A stretch of 23,271 nt of DNA. It comes from Legionellales bacterium (GTDB lineage: Bacteria; Pseudomonadota; Gammaproteobacteria; Berkiellales; Berkiellaceae). The notes beneath the pieces were generated by a model. The model saw only the letters and a list, made by a program, of their open reading frames with translations, was not told the DNA's origin and searched no databases. A program made the position numbers and the translations under genes. The DNA lies in NCBI GenBank assembly GCA_023266435.1, contig JAHFQF010000008.1, positions 1 through 23,271 of the forward strand, in the 5' to 3' direction. Below, piece by piece: positions 7,171 to 15,985 of the stretch (the stretch's first letter is position 1; each line of letters starts with the position of its first letter).

Positions 7171-8331
7171 TTAGTCATCTTGTCTTCTAAGAAACGCAGG
7201 AATATCCAGATAATTCACATCTGGCTCTGCTGTTTCTCGAGCACCCGCTAAAGCAGGCTGCCTATGCGCCGCTGAGCGTTCGGAAGATCGACGTACAAAA
7301 TCCATCGATGCATGTTGGGCTGTTGGTTTGTCAGTTTTGATTTCTCTTTTTACACCAGGTAAACGTACATCTGTATGGCTACCTAGACCAGTAGCAACTA
7401 AAGTGACTCTGAGCTCATCTGTCATGGTAGGATCGATAACTGTACCCACAATGACAGTTGCGTTATCAGAGGTGAACGCTTTAATCGCATCACCCACTTC
7501 TTCAAATTCAGAAATAGACAGATCAACACCAGCAGTCACGTTAACTAAAACACCTTTAGCACCTGACAAATTCACATCATCCAATAAAGGACTAGAGATA
7601 GCAGCATCGGCAGCTTCACGAGCGCGATTTTCACCTCTTGCGACCCCTGTGCCCATCATGGCGAGACCCATTTCTGACATCACAGTACGAACATCGGCAA
7701 AGTCTACGTTGATCAAACCAGGACGTGTAATCAGCTCAGCAATCCCTTGAACAGCGCCCAATAGCACATTGTTGGCTGCTTTAAATGCGTCCAAGAGTGT
7801 GACATTTTTGCCAAGTACACTGAGTAGTTTTTCATTAGGAATGGTGATCAATGAATCCACATGCTGTGACAAAGCGTAAGTCCCTTCTTCAGCCACCTGC
7901 ATGCGCTTACGACCTTCAAACGGAAAGGGTCTCGTGACTACAGCAACTGTCAAGGCCCCTAGCTCTTTAGCAACTTCGGCTACAACAGGCGCACCACCCG
8001 TACCTGTGCCCCCGCCCATACCAGCAGTGATAAATACCATATCAGCGCCAGCTAGCACTTCACGAATACGCTCTACATCTTCTAAAGCAGCTTGGCGTCC
8101 AATGTCTGGATTTGCGCCGGCACCTAGGCCTTTAGTCACATTAGAGCCCAACTGTAGCGTTACCTTGGCTCCCGAGTTCTTCAGTGCCTGCGCATCGGTA
8201 TTGGCACAAATAAACTCAACACCCTCTATGTCAGCAGCCACCATGTGCTCAATGGCATTACCGCCACCACCACCCACGCCAATGACTTTAATCACTGCGT
8301 TTTGTGGAAAATTATCCATTAACTCAAACAT
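7171..8331 (-). CDS. ftsZ: Cell division GTPase FtsZ
   Basis: FtsZ is the tubulin-like GTPase that polymerises into the Z-ring. The 386-residue protein shows the nucleotide-binding loop VIGVGGGGGNA, the tubulin signature GGGTGTG in AGMGGGTGTGGAPVVAE, the synergy loop NVDFADVRTVMSEMG with its catalytic aspartates, and a linker of some 40 residues leading to the C-terminal tail VNYLDIPAFLRRQDD, the docking peptide for FtsA and ZapD. The frame is open further upstream, but the ATG at 8331 has AAGGAG 8 nt before it and gives the MFELMDNF start seen in relatives. It is 29 nt downstream of ftsA and is the last gene of the cluster before a terminator. All partners FtsA, FtsQ, FtsL, FtsW and ZapD are in this window. 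Confidence 0.99.
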   Translation of the reverse strand: MFELMDNFPQNAVIKVIGVGGGGGNAIEHMVAADIEGVEFICANTDAQALKNSGAKVTLQLGSNVTKGLGAGANPDIGRQAALEDVERIREVLAGADMVFITAGMGGGTGTGGAPVVAEVAKELGALTVAVVTRPFPFEGRKRMQVAEEGTYALSQHVDSLITIPNEKLLSVLGKNVTLLDAFKAANNVLLGAVQGIAELITRPGLINVDFADVRTVMSEMGLAMMGTGVARGENRAREAADAAISSPLLDDVNLSGAKGVLVNVTAGVDLSISEFEEVGDAIKAFTSDNATVIVGTVIDPTMTDELRVTLVATGLGSHTDVRLPGVKREIKTDKPTAQHASMDFVRRSSERSAAHRQPALAGARETAEPDVNYLDIPAFLRRQDD

Positions 8332-8360
8332 TGAAATGCTCCTTATGTGCTTTAATTCAA

Positions 8361-9590
8361 TTAAAAAGCCTGCAACCAACGTCGCATTTTATGCCACATA
8401 CCATCACCCTTGACCAGCGTTGTGTTGGACTGCTGACGATTTTGTTGTTTATGCCCATACAATAATAAACCAACACAAGTAGAGTGAATGGGATTACTGA
8501 CCACATCGATGAGTCCCGTGACAAATCGAGGGACTCCTAAACGCACAGGCATTTGAAAAATATCTTCCGCTAATTCGATCACGCCTTCCATCTTTGCACT
8601 GCCGCCAGTGATTACGATACCAGATCCTAGTCGATCAAGTAACCCGGAGCGACGTAACTCGGCTTGAATCATCATAAATAGTTCTTCGTAACGAGGCTCT
8701 ACTACCTCAGAAAGTGTAATGCGCGAGAGCCGACGTGCAGGCCTATCCCCAACACCAGGGACCTCAATGACCTCATCTACATCTACTAATTGCGTCAAAG
8801 CACAGGCGTGCTTGATTTTAATTTGTTCAGCACTTTGGGTGGAGGTCCGCAGTGCAACGGCAATGTCATTAGTCACTTGATCGCCTGCAACGGGAATTAC
8901 GGTAGTATGTTGTATCGAACCTTCACCGAACACAGCGATATCAGTAGTGCCACCACCAATATCTACCAAACAAACACCTAATTCTTTTTCATCTTCTGTT
9001 AACACAGAATAACTAGAGGCCAGTTGCTCGAGGATAATGTCATCTACTTCTAAGCCACAACGACGCACGCATTTCACGATATTTTGCGCCGCACTAACAG
9101 CCCCGGTGACCATATGTACCTTGGCTTCTAAACGCACCCCTGACATCCCAATCGGCTCACGAATCCCAGCTTGGTTATCAATCACAAATTGCTGAGGCAA
9201 AATATGCAGGATTTTTTGATCAGCAGGAATAGCCACCGCTTTGGCTGCATCGATAACCCTATCTACGTCTGATTGTGTAATTTCATGATCACGAATCGCG
9301 ACGATCCCATGTGAGTTTAAACTGGTAATGTGACTGCCGGCGATACCCGTATAAACAGAATGAATCTGGCAACCAGACATGAGTTCAGCTTCTTCTACTG
9401 CGCGCTGAATGGATTGGACAGTCGACTCAATATTGACCACCACCCCTCGTTTTAGACCACGAGACGGATGTGAACCAATGCCAATAATATCGATATTATT
9501 GTCATGGGTAATTTCCCCAACAATAGCAACAACTTTCGATGTGCCGATGTCTAGGCCAACAATTAAATTTTTGTCGGGTTTCTTAGACAT
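8361..9590 (-). CDS. ftsA: Cell division protein FtsA
   Basis: FtsA is the actin-like ATPase that tethers FtsZ to the membrane and recruits later divisome proteins. The 409-residue protein carries the phosphate-1 loop GLDIGTSKV near the start, the phosphate-2 loop VDIGGGTTDIAVF, the adenosine motif GIVITGGSAKMEG, and a C-terminal amphipathic helix MWHKMRRWLQAF that serves as membrane anchor. The ATG at 9590 has GGGAG 8 nt upstream; longer in-frame starts would add a poorly conserved leader. Unlike most junctions in this cluster, the 92-bp gap from ftsQ is AT-rich and holds a large palindrome, so ftsA-ftsZ may have separate control. Confidence 0.99.
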   Translation of the reverse strand: MSKKPDKNLIVGLDIGTSKVVAIVGEITHDNNIDIIGIGSHPSRGLKRGVVVNIESTVQSIQRAVEEAELMSGCQIHSVYTGIAGSHITSLNSHGIVAIRDHEITQSDVDRVIDAAKAVAIPADQKILHILPQQFVIDNQAGIREPIGMSGVRLEAKVHMVTGAVSAAQNIVKCVRRCGLEVDDIILEQLASSYSVLTEDEKELGVCLVDIGGGTTDIAVFGEGSIQHTTVIPVAGDQVTNDIAVALRTSTQSAEQIKIKHACALTQLVDVDEVIEVPGVGDRPARRLSRITLSEVVEPRYEELFMMIQAELRRSGLLDRLGSGIVITGGSAKMEGVIELAEDIFQMPVRLGVPRFVTGLIDVVSNPIHSTCVGLLLYGHKQQNRQQSNTTLVKGDGMWHKMRRWLQAF

Positions 9591-9630
9591 GTAGCGTGCT
9601 CCCTTAAAAAATGAGATTGCTATCATTACT

Positions 9631-9693
9631 ATAGTTAACTAATTAGAAAAGTGATAATTTTACATCATTTTTCTAACATCAATTAGTTACTAT
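9631..9693. repeat. Long AT-rich imperfect palindrome at the ftsQ-ftsA junction
   Basis: TTAGAAAAGTGAT (9643-9655) and ATCATTTTTCTAA (9664-9676) are reverse complements except for one base that pairs as G-U in RNA, around an 8-nt loop. Farther out, ATAGTTAACTAATT (9631-9644) matches the complement of AATTAGTTACTAT (9681-9693) with one extra T, leaving a short bulge. The element is about 63 bp and its right arm includes the last codons and stop of ftsQ. Its AT-rich stem is unlike a terminator; operator, RNA processing site or a small inserted palindromic repeat are all possible. Confidence 0.7.
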
Positions 9694-10387
9694 GCCAAGC
9701 AATGGTTAAACCGTTATTGTACCGGAGATCTACGTAAACCATATTTTCCGTTGTACGTAGTTTCTCTAAAGTATTGTACGCCATTATAAATCTTTCTAAA
9801 CGTGAATGGGTATCTGTTTTACCTAAAACCACTTCAATTTTTTTTGCTAAAGTCACTCGCCATGATCCCCAAGGGGTAAAAGTGAGTCTAGTGATTGGTA
9901 ATTCAACTCTACGACTAATTTGACTGAATTCTTGATAGGCTTGCCAAACCAGGTTTCTTTGATCGGCAGGCCCTTCTAAAAGTGGCAGATCACTTAACTC
10001 TTTGAGTAGGGCTGTCTCAACCAAATGGTTATTATCAGCAATGTAAGCAGTTTGATTCCATTGCGCAACCGGTTGATAGGTTTCAATTTTTACTAGAATG
10101 CGATTGGGCCAATGTCGTCTGATGCTGACTGTCTTTACCCAGGGATTTGCTTTCAACTGTTGAACCACTTGTTGAATGGGTAAAGTTAATAAGTTTTGTC
10201 CCACGTAGGGTTGTAATTGTTCACTTAGCCAAGCCTCATTGATTCTAGAGGTCTTATTCACCGTGATTTTGACAATAGGAAAAGAAGGCGTCAATTGAAT
10301 ATGTCGATAGAACAACCCCACTCCCGTGAGTGAGGCTACCAACAATACGACGAAACATGCTCTTTTTACAAACACGTTTTGGCTCAT
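9683..10387 (-). CDS. ftsQ: Cell division protein FtsQ
   Basis: FtsQ is a bitopic inner-membrane protein that links FtsA/Z to the periplasmic divisome through FtsB and FtsL. The 234-residue product has a short cytoplasmic start (MSQNVFVKR), one transmembrane helix at about 9-27, a POTRA domain at about 37-105 (PIVKITV, NPWVKTVSIRRHWPNRI) and a beta domain containing LPLLEGP, LTFTPWGSW and VDLRYNNGLTIAW near the end. These match the family in order and spacing. Its ATG overlaps the ddlB stop as ATGA, so translation is likely coupled. The last three codons and stop lie within the palindrome described at the ftsA junction. The cytoplasmic tail is short compared with E. coli. Confidence 0.97.
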   Translation of the reverse strand: MSQNVFVKRACFVVLLVASLTGVGLFYRHIQLTPSFPIVKITVNKTSRINEAWLSEQLQPYVGQNLLTLPIQQVVQQLKANPWVKTVSIRRHWPNRILVKIETYQPVAQWNQTAYIADNNHLVETALLKELSDLPLLEGPADQRNLVWQAYQEFSQISRRVELPITRLTFTPWGSWRVTLAKKIEVVLGKTDTHSRLERFIMAYNTLEKLRTTENMVYVDLRYNNGLTIAWHSN

Positions 10388-11415
10388 TCACCTATCGCCC
10401 GTGCTTGGGACTGCTGAGAAGTGGTTGCTGATTGTAATGTTTGTGCTAACAACATTTGAACCAAGTCCGGGAACTCAATACCTGCCACTCTGGCTGCTTT
10501 GGGTACAAGGCTGGTCGCCGTAAAACCTGGCACTGTATTCACTTCTAGTAACCAAAATTTACCTTGCGCATCTTGAATGAAATCAACACGCCCCCAGCCA
10601 TGACAATGGAGGCTATTAAAGGCAACGAGTGCTAACTCACAGAGTTGTTGTTGTGCTTCTTGACTGATTGGCGCTGGGCACAAATATTGTGTGCCTCCTT
10701 TGTATTTCGCATCATAGCTATAGAATGCAGCGGTCGGTATGATCTGAATAGGTGGTAAGGCAATTTTATCCACAATGGCAACTGTAAAATCATGGCCATC
10801 AAACCAACGCTCTATTAAAACTTCCGAGTTATATTGTTTAGCCAGGTGGAAGGCGGTAACTAACGAATTAAAATCTGTAGCGCGGCTCACCCCAATGCTC
10901 GAGCCCTCACTGATGGGTTTGACGCATAAAGGGAAATCACCCAATGTTTTACTAATCTCTGTTAAGTCTTCTACAGTAGAGGCCACCCCAAATACAGGGG
11001 TAGGTAATTTGAGGCTATTCCAAATTAACTTACTTCTGAGCTTATCCATAGCGAACGCAGATCCAGAAACGCCTGTACCCGTAAACGGAATGTCTAAATA
11101 AGTTAATGTGGCTTGAATAGAACCGTCTTCACCTTTACCACCATGCAGCGCAATAAATGCCCGATCGACTTTGGCTTGTAATAACTGTGGTACACAGTTC
11201 TGTGCAGTATCAATGAGTACACTGTTGATGCCTTTGCTTAATAGCGCTTTATGTACCTGCTTACCACTTTCTAAAGATACCTCACGCTCCGCACTGTCAC
11301 CACCATATAATACAGCTACTTTACCAAAAGCCTGTGGATCATAATACTGAGCAGTCAATGTCCCTGTTATTCCATGAATCTTACTGTCTCGTAAAAAGTA
11401 TTGTTTTGACACCAT
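10384..11415 (-). CDS. ddlB: D-alanine--D-alanine ligase
   Basis: Ddl joins two D-alanines with ATP to give the dipeptide that MurF adds to the peptidoglycan precursor. The ATP-grasp protein has VAVLYGGDSAEREVSLESG, then HGGKGEDGSIQATL, FTGTGVSGSAFAMDK, CVKPISEGSSIGVS and the C-terminal metal-binding EVNTVPGFTATSLVPKAA. At 343 residues it is longer than the usual 305-310 because about 33 residues precede the first beta strand. The ATG at 11415 has AAGGAA about 7 nt upstream and no ATG or GTG lies closer to the core, so the extension appears real. It lies 12 nt after murB and overlaps ftsQ by 4 nt. Position in the cluster favours the DdlB designation. Confidence 0.97.
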   Translation of the reverse strand: MVSKQYFLRDSKIHGITGTLTAQYYDPQAFGKVAVLYGGDSAEREVSLESGKQVHKALLSKGINSVLIDTAQNCVPQLLQAKVDRAFIALHGGKGEDGSIQATLTYLDIPFTGTGVSGSAFAMDKLRSKLIWNSLKLPTPVFGVASTVEDLTEISKTLGDFPLCVKPISEGSSIGVSRATDFNSLVTAFHLAKQYNSEVLIERWFDGHDFTVAIVDKIALPPIQIIPTAAFYSYDAKYKGGTQYLCPAPISQEAQQQLCELALVAFNSLHCHGWGRVDFIQDAQGKFWLLEVNTVPGFTATSLVPKAARVAGIEFPDLVQMLLAQTLQSATTSQQSQARAIGE

Positions 11416-11427
11416 GTCTTTCCTTAA

Positions 11428-12330
11428 TTACCAAATTTTAAATTCGGGCTGTAATACAATCCCTGTTTGAGCCAACACTTGTGTTTGAATCAGATCCACT
11501 AAGGTAAGCACCTGCTCCGCACTGGCATTGTCTGCGTTAATGATAAAATTAGCATGTTTTGGAGATATCATTGCGCCACCAATTTGTTTTCCCTTCAAAC
11601 CAACAGACTCAATCAATTTACCTGCATGCTGATTGGGCGGATTCGTAAACACAGATCCACAATTAAAAGTGCCGATGGGTTGTGTTTGCTGACGCTGGGC
11701 GAGTAATTTTTTAATAGTCTGCTGAGCATCTTGGCTGTCCATCGCCTCAAATCTAAAATATCCTCCTGTTACCCATCCTGGTAACAAGCCACCCACTTTT
11801 CTATAAGCTGGCTGGCAGTCTTCTCTTTTTCGATCAGTCAATTGACCTGATGCGGAGATTTGCTCGACTCGAACCACGTGCTGCCATGTTTCGCCACCGA
11901 AAGCACCTGCATTCATGACCAATGCACCACCAACTGTGCCAGGGATCCCTGCAAAAAAACCGCCATTGAGTCCTAATTTAACACAGAACTTAGCCAATTT
12001 TGCACAAGGAACGCCTGCTCCTGCATAAATTAATCCATCGTCTAACTGTTTTAATTCAGTTAGGCCTTTTAGGGTAGACACGACCACTCCTGGAACCCCT
12101 GCATCGGGGATGAGTAAATTGCTACCCAACCCTAAAAAGTGGACTGGTTTTTCCTGCGTCTGCTCCTGCCAACAAGCTAAAAAATGAGACAGATCGGCGA
12201 CCCCATTGGGTCTAAAAAAATACTCCGCAGTACCACCAATGTGCCACGTATTCAGACCCTTTAAAGAAACGACCTGCTGCAATTGCTGGGTAGCAATCCA
12301 AGACTCAAAGGCATTCACGTGCTTTAACAT
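11428..12330 (-). CDS. murB: UDP-N-acetylenolpyruvoylglucosamine reductase MurB
   Basis: MurB is the FAD enzyme that reduces UDP-GlcNAc-enolpyruvate to UDP-MurNAc with NADPH. The protein shows LNTWHIGGTAEYFFRP, LGLGSNLLIPDAGVPGVV, the FAD loop GIPGTVGGALVMNAGAFGGE, the active-site segment NCGSVFTNPP, and KQIGGAMISPKHANFIIN, ending with catalytic glutamate in QPEFKIW. The absence of the tyrosine loop and the GSVFxNP layout suggest a type II MurB, unlike that of E. coli. The start is uncertain: ATG 12330 lies 4 nt past the murC stop but has a weak ribosome site, whereas ATG 12351 would overlap murC. I chose 12330, giving 300 residues. Coupled translation from murC is likely. Confidence 0.95.
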   Translation of the reverse strand: MLKHVNAFESWIATQQLQQVVSLKGLNTWHIGGTAEYFFRPNGVADLSHFLACWQEQTQEKPVHFLGLGSNLLIPDAGVPGVVVSTLKGLTELKQLDDGLIYAGAGVPCAKLAKFCVKLGLNGGFFAGIPGTVGGALVMNAGAFGGETWQHVVRVEQISASGQLTDRKREDCQPAYRKVGGLLPGWVTGGYFRFEAMDSQDAQQTIKKLLAQRQQTQPIGTFNCGSVFTNPPNQHAGKLIESVGLKGKQIGGAMISPKHANFIINADNASAEQVLTLVDLIQTQVLAQTGIVLQPEFKIW

Positions 12331-12334
12331 GAGG

Positions 12335-13771
12335 TTAAATCGTATCCCCATTTTCAGCACGTTGGGATAAAGCAACCAATTGCTGCGCCAAACTACCAAT
12401 GTTACCTGCACCTTGCAAAATCAAAACATCTTGCTCAGCGAGGGTAGTGGGCAGTACTTCTAATAATTCTGCAACAGAGGCAACATAAATAGGCTCCACT
12501 TGACCACGCTGGCGAATCGCGCGACATAAGTGTCGGCTATCTGCCCCCTCAATAGGTGTCTCACCTGCCCCATAAACTTCCAATAATAAAAGACTATCTA
12601 CTTGAGAAACCACCTGGACTGTTTCTTCAAACGTATCGCGAGTCCGCGTATAGCGATGCGGTTGATAAGCCATGACAATGCGTCTCTCTGGCCAAGCCAA
12701 ACGCGCAGCAGCCAAAGTTGCCTGCACCTCTTGCGGATGATGTCCATAATCATCTACTACTGTAATAACGGTATTACCCAATTTTAAATCGCCCAAACAT
12801 TGGAAACGACGATTAATGCCAGCAAACTCATTCAATGATAATTGAATTGTTTTAATGTCTACCCCTTCGTTCAATGCCACGATCATCGCAGCAGTTGCGT
12901 TCAGCGCATTGTGACGTCCTGGTAAATTCAATTGGATTTCATAAGTCATTTTATTTGGTGCTGTAACTATGAATTGCGTCCGTAATCCAGTTTGCTTGAA
13001 TTCAGAAATGCAATAATCACTGTCTGGACTAAATCCATAGGTAATCACACGGCGGCTGATAGTTGGCAAGAGCGCTTGAATATTTGCATCGTCCAAGCAC
13101 ATCACTGCATACCCATCAAACGGTAAGTTGTGGATAAATTCAACAAAAATCTGACACAAGCGATTAAAATCATTGCCATAAGTTGGCAAATGATCCCTAT
13201 CTATATTGGTAACAATACACGCCATGGGTTGTAAGTGTAGGAAAGAGGCGTCACTCTCATCTGCTTCTGCAACAAAATACTCACTTTTACCTAGGTAAGC
13301 GTTGGATCCCAACACATTGAGTTTGCCACCGATGACAAAGGTGGGATCCAAGTCTGCACGTGTCAATAAATCCGCTAATAAACTGGTTGTTGTCGTTTTA
13401 CCATGCGTACCTGCGATGGCAATCCCATAATGAAAACGCATGAGCTCTGCCAGCATCAGTGCTCTAGGCACAATAGGAATGCGGTTGGCTTTGGCACACT
13501 GTACTTCAGCATTGGTATCATTGACTGCGCTAGAAACCACCACCACATCAGCCCCTGCTACATTCTGTGCGGTGTGGCCAATGAAGATGGTAGCACCTAA
13601 CCGTTGTAGACGCTCTGTATTGGCTGACGCAGCACTGTCCGAGCCGCTAATGAGATAGCCTTGCTTAAGCAACACTTCTGCAATACCTGACATGCCAACG
13701 CCGCCAATTCCTACGAAATGTAGATGATTGAAACGACGTTTTTTCTTTTTATTTTTAATTAAGTTATCCAT
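12335..13771 (-). CDS. murC: UDP-N-acetylmuramate--L-alanine ligase MurC
   Basis: MurC adds L-alanine to UDP-MurNAc, the first amino acid of the stem peptide. The 478-residue Mur ligase has the N-terminal Rossmann motif FVGIGGVGMSGIAEVLL, the ATP loop GTHGKTTTTSLLADLL, EADESDASFLHLQP, and the C-terminal VDDYGHHPQEV and PHRYTRTR, in the normal order. The ATG at 13771 has a GAG 8 nt upstream; an in-frame GTG three codons earlier is an alternative. A run of lysines and arginines follows the start. The gene overlaps the end of murG by 13 nt and ends 4 nt before murB. Confidence 0.98.
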   Translation of the reverse strand: MDNLIKNKKKKRRFNHLHFVGIGGVGMSGIAEVLLKQGYLISGSDSAASANTERLQRLGATIFIGHTAQNVAGADVVVVSSAVNDTNAEVQCAKANRIPIVPRALMLAELMRFHYGIAIAGTHGKTTTTSLLADLLTRADLDPTFVIGGKLNVLGSNAYLGKSEYFVAEADESDASFLHLQPMACIVTNIDRDHLPTYGNDFNRLCQIFVEFIHNLPFDGYAVMCLDDANIQALLPTISRRVITYGFSPDSDYCISEFKQTGLRTQFIVTAPNKMTYEIQLNLPGRHNALNATAAMIVALNEGVDIKTIQLSLNEFAGINRRFQCLGDLKLGNTVITVVDDYGHHPQEVQATLAAARLAWPERRIVMAYQPHRYTRTRDTFEETVQVVSQVDSLLLLEVYGAGETPIEGADSRHLCRAIRQRGQVEPIYVASVAELLEVLPTTLAEQDVLILQGAGNIGSLAQQLVALSQRAENGDTI

Positions 13772-14871
13772 CTTAAACACTCATTCATTACTTGCTCTGT
13801 GGCATCAGGGCGCGCCAAAGCCTTGGCTTTTTGGGCCATAGTATAACACTTATCAGGGGATTGGCAGAATTCTAGCAAAATATTAGCCAAAGAGCAGGCT
13901 TCTAATTGCCTTTGTGGGATTAAAATAGCAGCGCCCTCATCCGCTAAGTAGCGCGCATTGTGTGTCTGATGGTCATCCACCGCATTGGGATAAGGAACTA
14001 GAATACTGGGCTTGGAGCAGTAACTTAACTCAGAAATGGTCATTGCCCCAGCTCTACAAATCACTAAATCCGCCCAGGCTAAAGCATCTGCAACCGGATC
14101 TAAAAAGGCATGAACCTCATAAGGGAAAGGACATCCTTGATACGCCGCTTGTGTAGTCGCCACATGCTCACGCCCACATTGATGCTTAATTTGGATAGAG
14201 CTGTCTGGGGGTAATTGTTGTAGTGCTAAAGGAATTGTCTGATTTAAAGCCTGTGCCCCTAAGCTCCCACCTAAGACTAAAACTCGCAATGGTGCATGAG
14301 GCTCAGAGACTTTAGGTTGCCCAAGTACCTGTTTAAACTCAGGCCGAATGGGGTTACCCGTCACGACAACATCCCGATGTTGAGTAAAGACGTTGGGAAA
14401 TGCTGTTAAAACACATTTTGAAATTTTGGCTAAAAATTGATTAGCCAGACCAGGTAACGCATTTTGCTCATGGATGATTAAAGGGATGCCAAACAACTTA
14501 GCCGCCAACCCGCCTGGCACGCTGGCATAACCACCAAAGCCGATGACTAAGCTGGGACGTAGTTGCTTCATTAAACGCAGTGCTTTGATACATGCTTTAC
14601 CCATTGCCAAACCACCCATCAAGCGGGCTGACAAGGATTTTCGACGCAATCCTTTACTTGGCAAAGTATAAAAAGGAATGCCAGTAGGCGGAATGATTTT
14701 ATTTTCTAAACCATGCTCTGTCCCTAACCAAGCAACCAAATAGCCTTTTTCTTGCAGTGCTTTGGCAATCGCTAACGCAGGAAATACATGTCCACCTGTG
14801 CCCCCTGCCATGATTAATATGGTTTTGTGCGCATTCGCTCGTATTGGATTTTTCTTAGCATCGGGCTTCAT
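13759..14871 (-). CDS. murG: Lipid II-forming GlcNAc transferase MurG
   Basis: MurG transfers GlcNAc from UDP-GlcNAc to lipid I on the cytoplasmic face of the membrane, giving lipid II. The 370-residue GT28 protein has the N-terminal loop MAGGTGGHVFPALAIAKAL at about 21-39, GFGGYASVPGGLAAKL, HEQNALPGLANQFLA, VTGNPIRPEF, VLGGSLGAQALN and, in the nucleotide-sugar site, CRAGAMTISEL with PYPNAVDDHQTHNARYL. An AAGGA site 6 nt before the ATG at 14871 fixes the start. There is a 16-residue basic leader before the first strand. It overlaps ftsW by 17 nt and murC by 13 nt, consistent with a tightly packed operon. Confidence 0.98.
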   Translation of the reverse strand: MKPDAKKNPIRANAHKTILIMAGGTGGHVFPALAIAKALQEKGYLVAWLGTEHGLENKIIPPTGIPFYTLPSKGLRRKSLSARLMGGLAMGKACIKALRLMKQLRPSLVIGFGGYASVPGGLAAKLFGIPLIIHEQNALPGLANQFLAKISKCVLTAFPNVFTQHRDVVVTGNPIRPEFKQVLGQPKVSEPHAPLRVLVLGGSLGAQALNQTIPLALQQLPPDSSIQIKHQCGREHVATTQAAYQGCPFPYEVHAFLDPVADALAWADLVICRAGAMTISELSYCSKPSILVPYPNAVDDHQTHNARYLADEGAAILIPQRQLEACSLANILLEFCQSPDKCYTMAQKAKALARPDATEQVMNECLRWIT

Positions 14872-15985
14872 AGTCAATCCTTAACAAAATACCAATCGCA
14901 ACAAACAATATGAGCATACTGCTTCCCCCGGCACTAATCAGCGGTAAAGTCAGTCCTTTAGTAGGCAATAATCCACTATTGACTCCTATATTAATAAACG
15001 CTTGCAGGGTAATCCATAACCCAATGCCACAAGCAACCAGCGCCCCAAACGTTTGGCCACGCTCATTGGCTGCCATCGACACTTTCAAGGCACGATAACC
15101 AAATAATGCATAGAGTAATAGAACAATGATTGAACCTATCAGTCCTGTTTCTTCTGCAATGATTGCAAACACAAAGTCTGAATGTGCCTCCGGCAAATAA
15201 AATAACTTTTGGATACTGCTCCCTAATCCCACCCCAAACCAAGAGCCGCGCCCAAAGGCAATCAGCGCTTGCGTTAGCTGATACCCTGTATCAAATTGAT
15301 CAGCCCACGGATTTAAAAAGGAAGTTAAGCGCTCTAATCGATAAGGGGCTGAAGCAATCAGTGCACTAAACGCCATCCCGATTAATACAATAATTCCCAA
15401 AAACCATCTCCAAGGCGCCCCGCTCATGAATAACAAGGTCATGGCACACGCCGTGATGACAACGCAGCCTCCAAAGTCTGGCTCCAGCAATAATAACAGA
15501 CAGACAATCGATAACAGGATCATTGGCTTTAAGAAGGTCACGAAATCATGCTGAATAGCCTCTTTGAAGCGTGCAATATAATAAGCAAAATACACAATCA
15601 TAGAGAGCTTTGCGACTTCAGAGCCCTGTATTGAGATGGGTCCAATGAAAATCCAGCGAGTTGCGCCATTAAACGTACGACCTACACCAGGAATAAACAC
15701 TATGGTGAGTAAGAAAGCGCTCAATAACAATAACCAACGGGCTTGGCGTTGCCAAAAAATCAAGGGAATATGCCAAGTTACCAGCAACAAAAATACGCCC
15801 AGTAAAATATGACATAATTGATGCAAAGTAAAATAAAAAGGCGCGCCAAAGGATTGTTCTGCAATCACAATAGAGCTCGAAGCAACTGCTATAAAACCAA
15901 TCGATAGCAACGCAATGAAGGTACACAATAGCACCCCATCAAAATAGGAATGCGTCAAATGCGTTTTGAGTTTTCGATGAGTCAT
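14855..15985 (-). CDS. ftsW: Septal peptidoglycan polymerase FtsW (SEDS family)
   Basis: FtsW is the SEDS glycosyltransferase that polymerises lipid II at the division site, normally in complex with the class B PBP FtsI. The 376-residue protein is highly hydrophobic with about ten predicted transmembrane helices. Family segments are GATRWIFIGPISIQGSEVAK, LLEPDFGGCVVI, GLGSSIQKLFYLPEAHSDF with the catalytic aspartate region, AEETGLIGSI, and LPTKGLTLPLISAGGSS near the end. The ATG overlaps the murD stop as ATGA. Placement in dcw supports FtsW over its paralogue RodA. The usual partner gene ftsI is missing from this cluster. Confidence 0.97.
   Translation of the reverse strand: MTHRKLKTHLTHSYFDGVLLCTFIALLSIGFIAVASSSIVIAEQSFGAPFYFTLHQLCHILLGVFLLLVTWHIPLIFWQRQARWLLLLSAFLLTIVFIPGVGRTFNGATRWIFIGPISIQGSEVAKLSMIVYFAYYIARFKEAIQHDFVTFLKPMILLSIVCLLLLLEPDFGGCVVITACAMTLLFMSGAPWRWFLGIIVLIGMAFSALIASAPYRLERLTSFLNPWADQFDTGYQLTQALIAFGRGSWFGVGLGSSIQKLFYLPEAHSDFVFAIIAEETGLIGSIIVLLLYALFGYRALKVSMAANERGQTFGALVACGIGLWITLQAFINIGVNSGLLPTKGLTLPLISAGGSSMLILFVAIGILLRIDYEARC

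Noticed and set aside
7328..8413. Plus-strand frames of 140 and 170 codons opposite ftsZ
   Set aside because: Ala/Pro/Thr-rich translations of the complement of the conserved ftsZ coding strand; typical antisense shadows.
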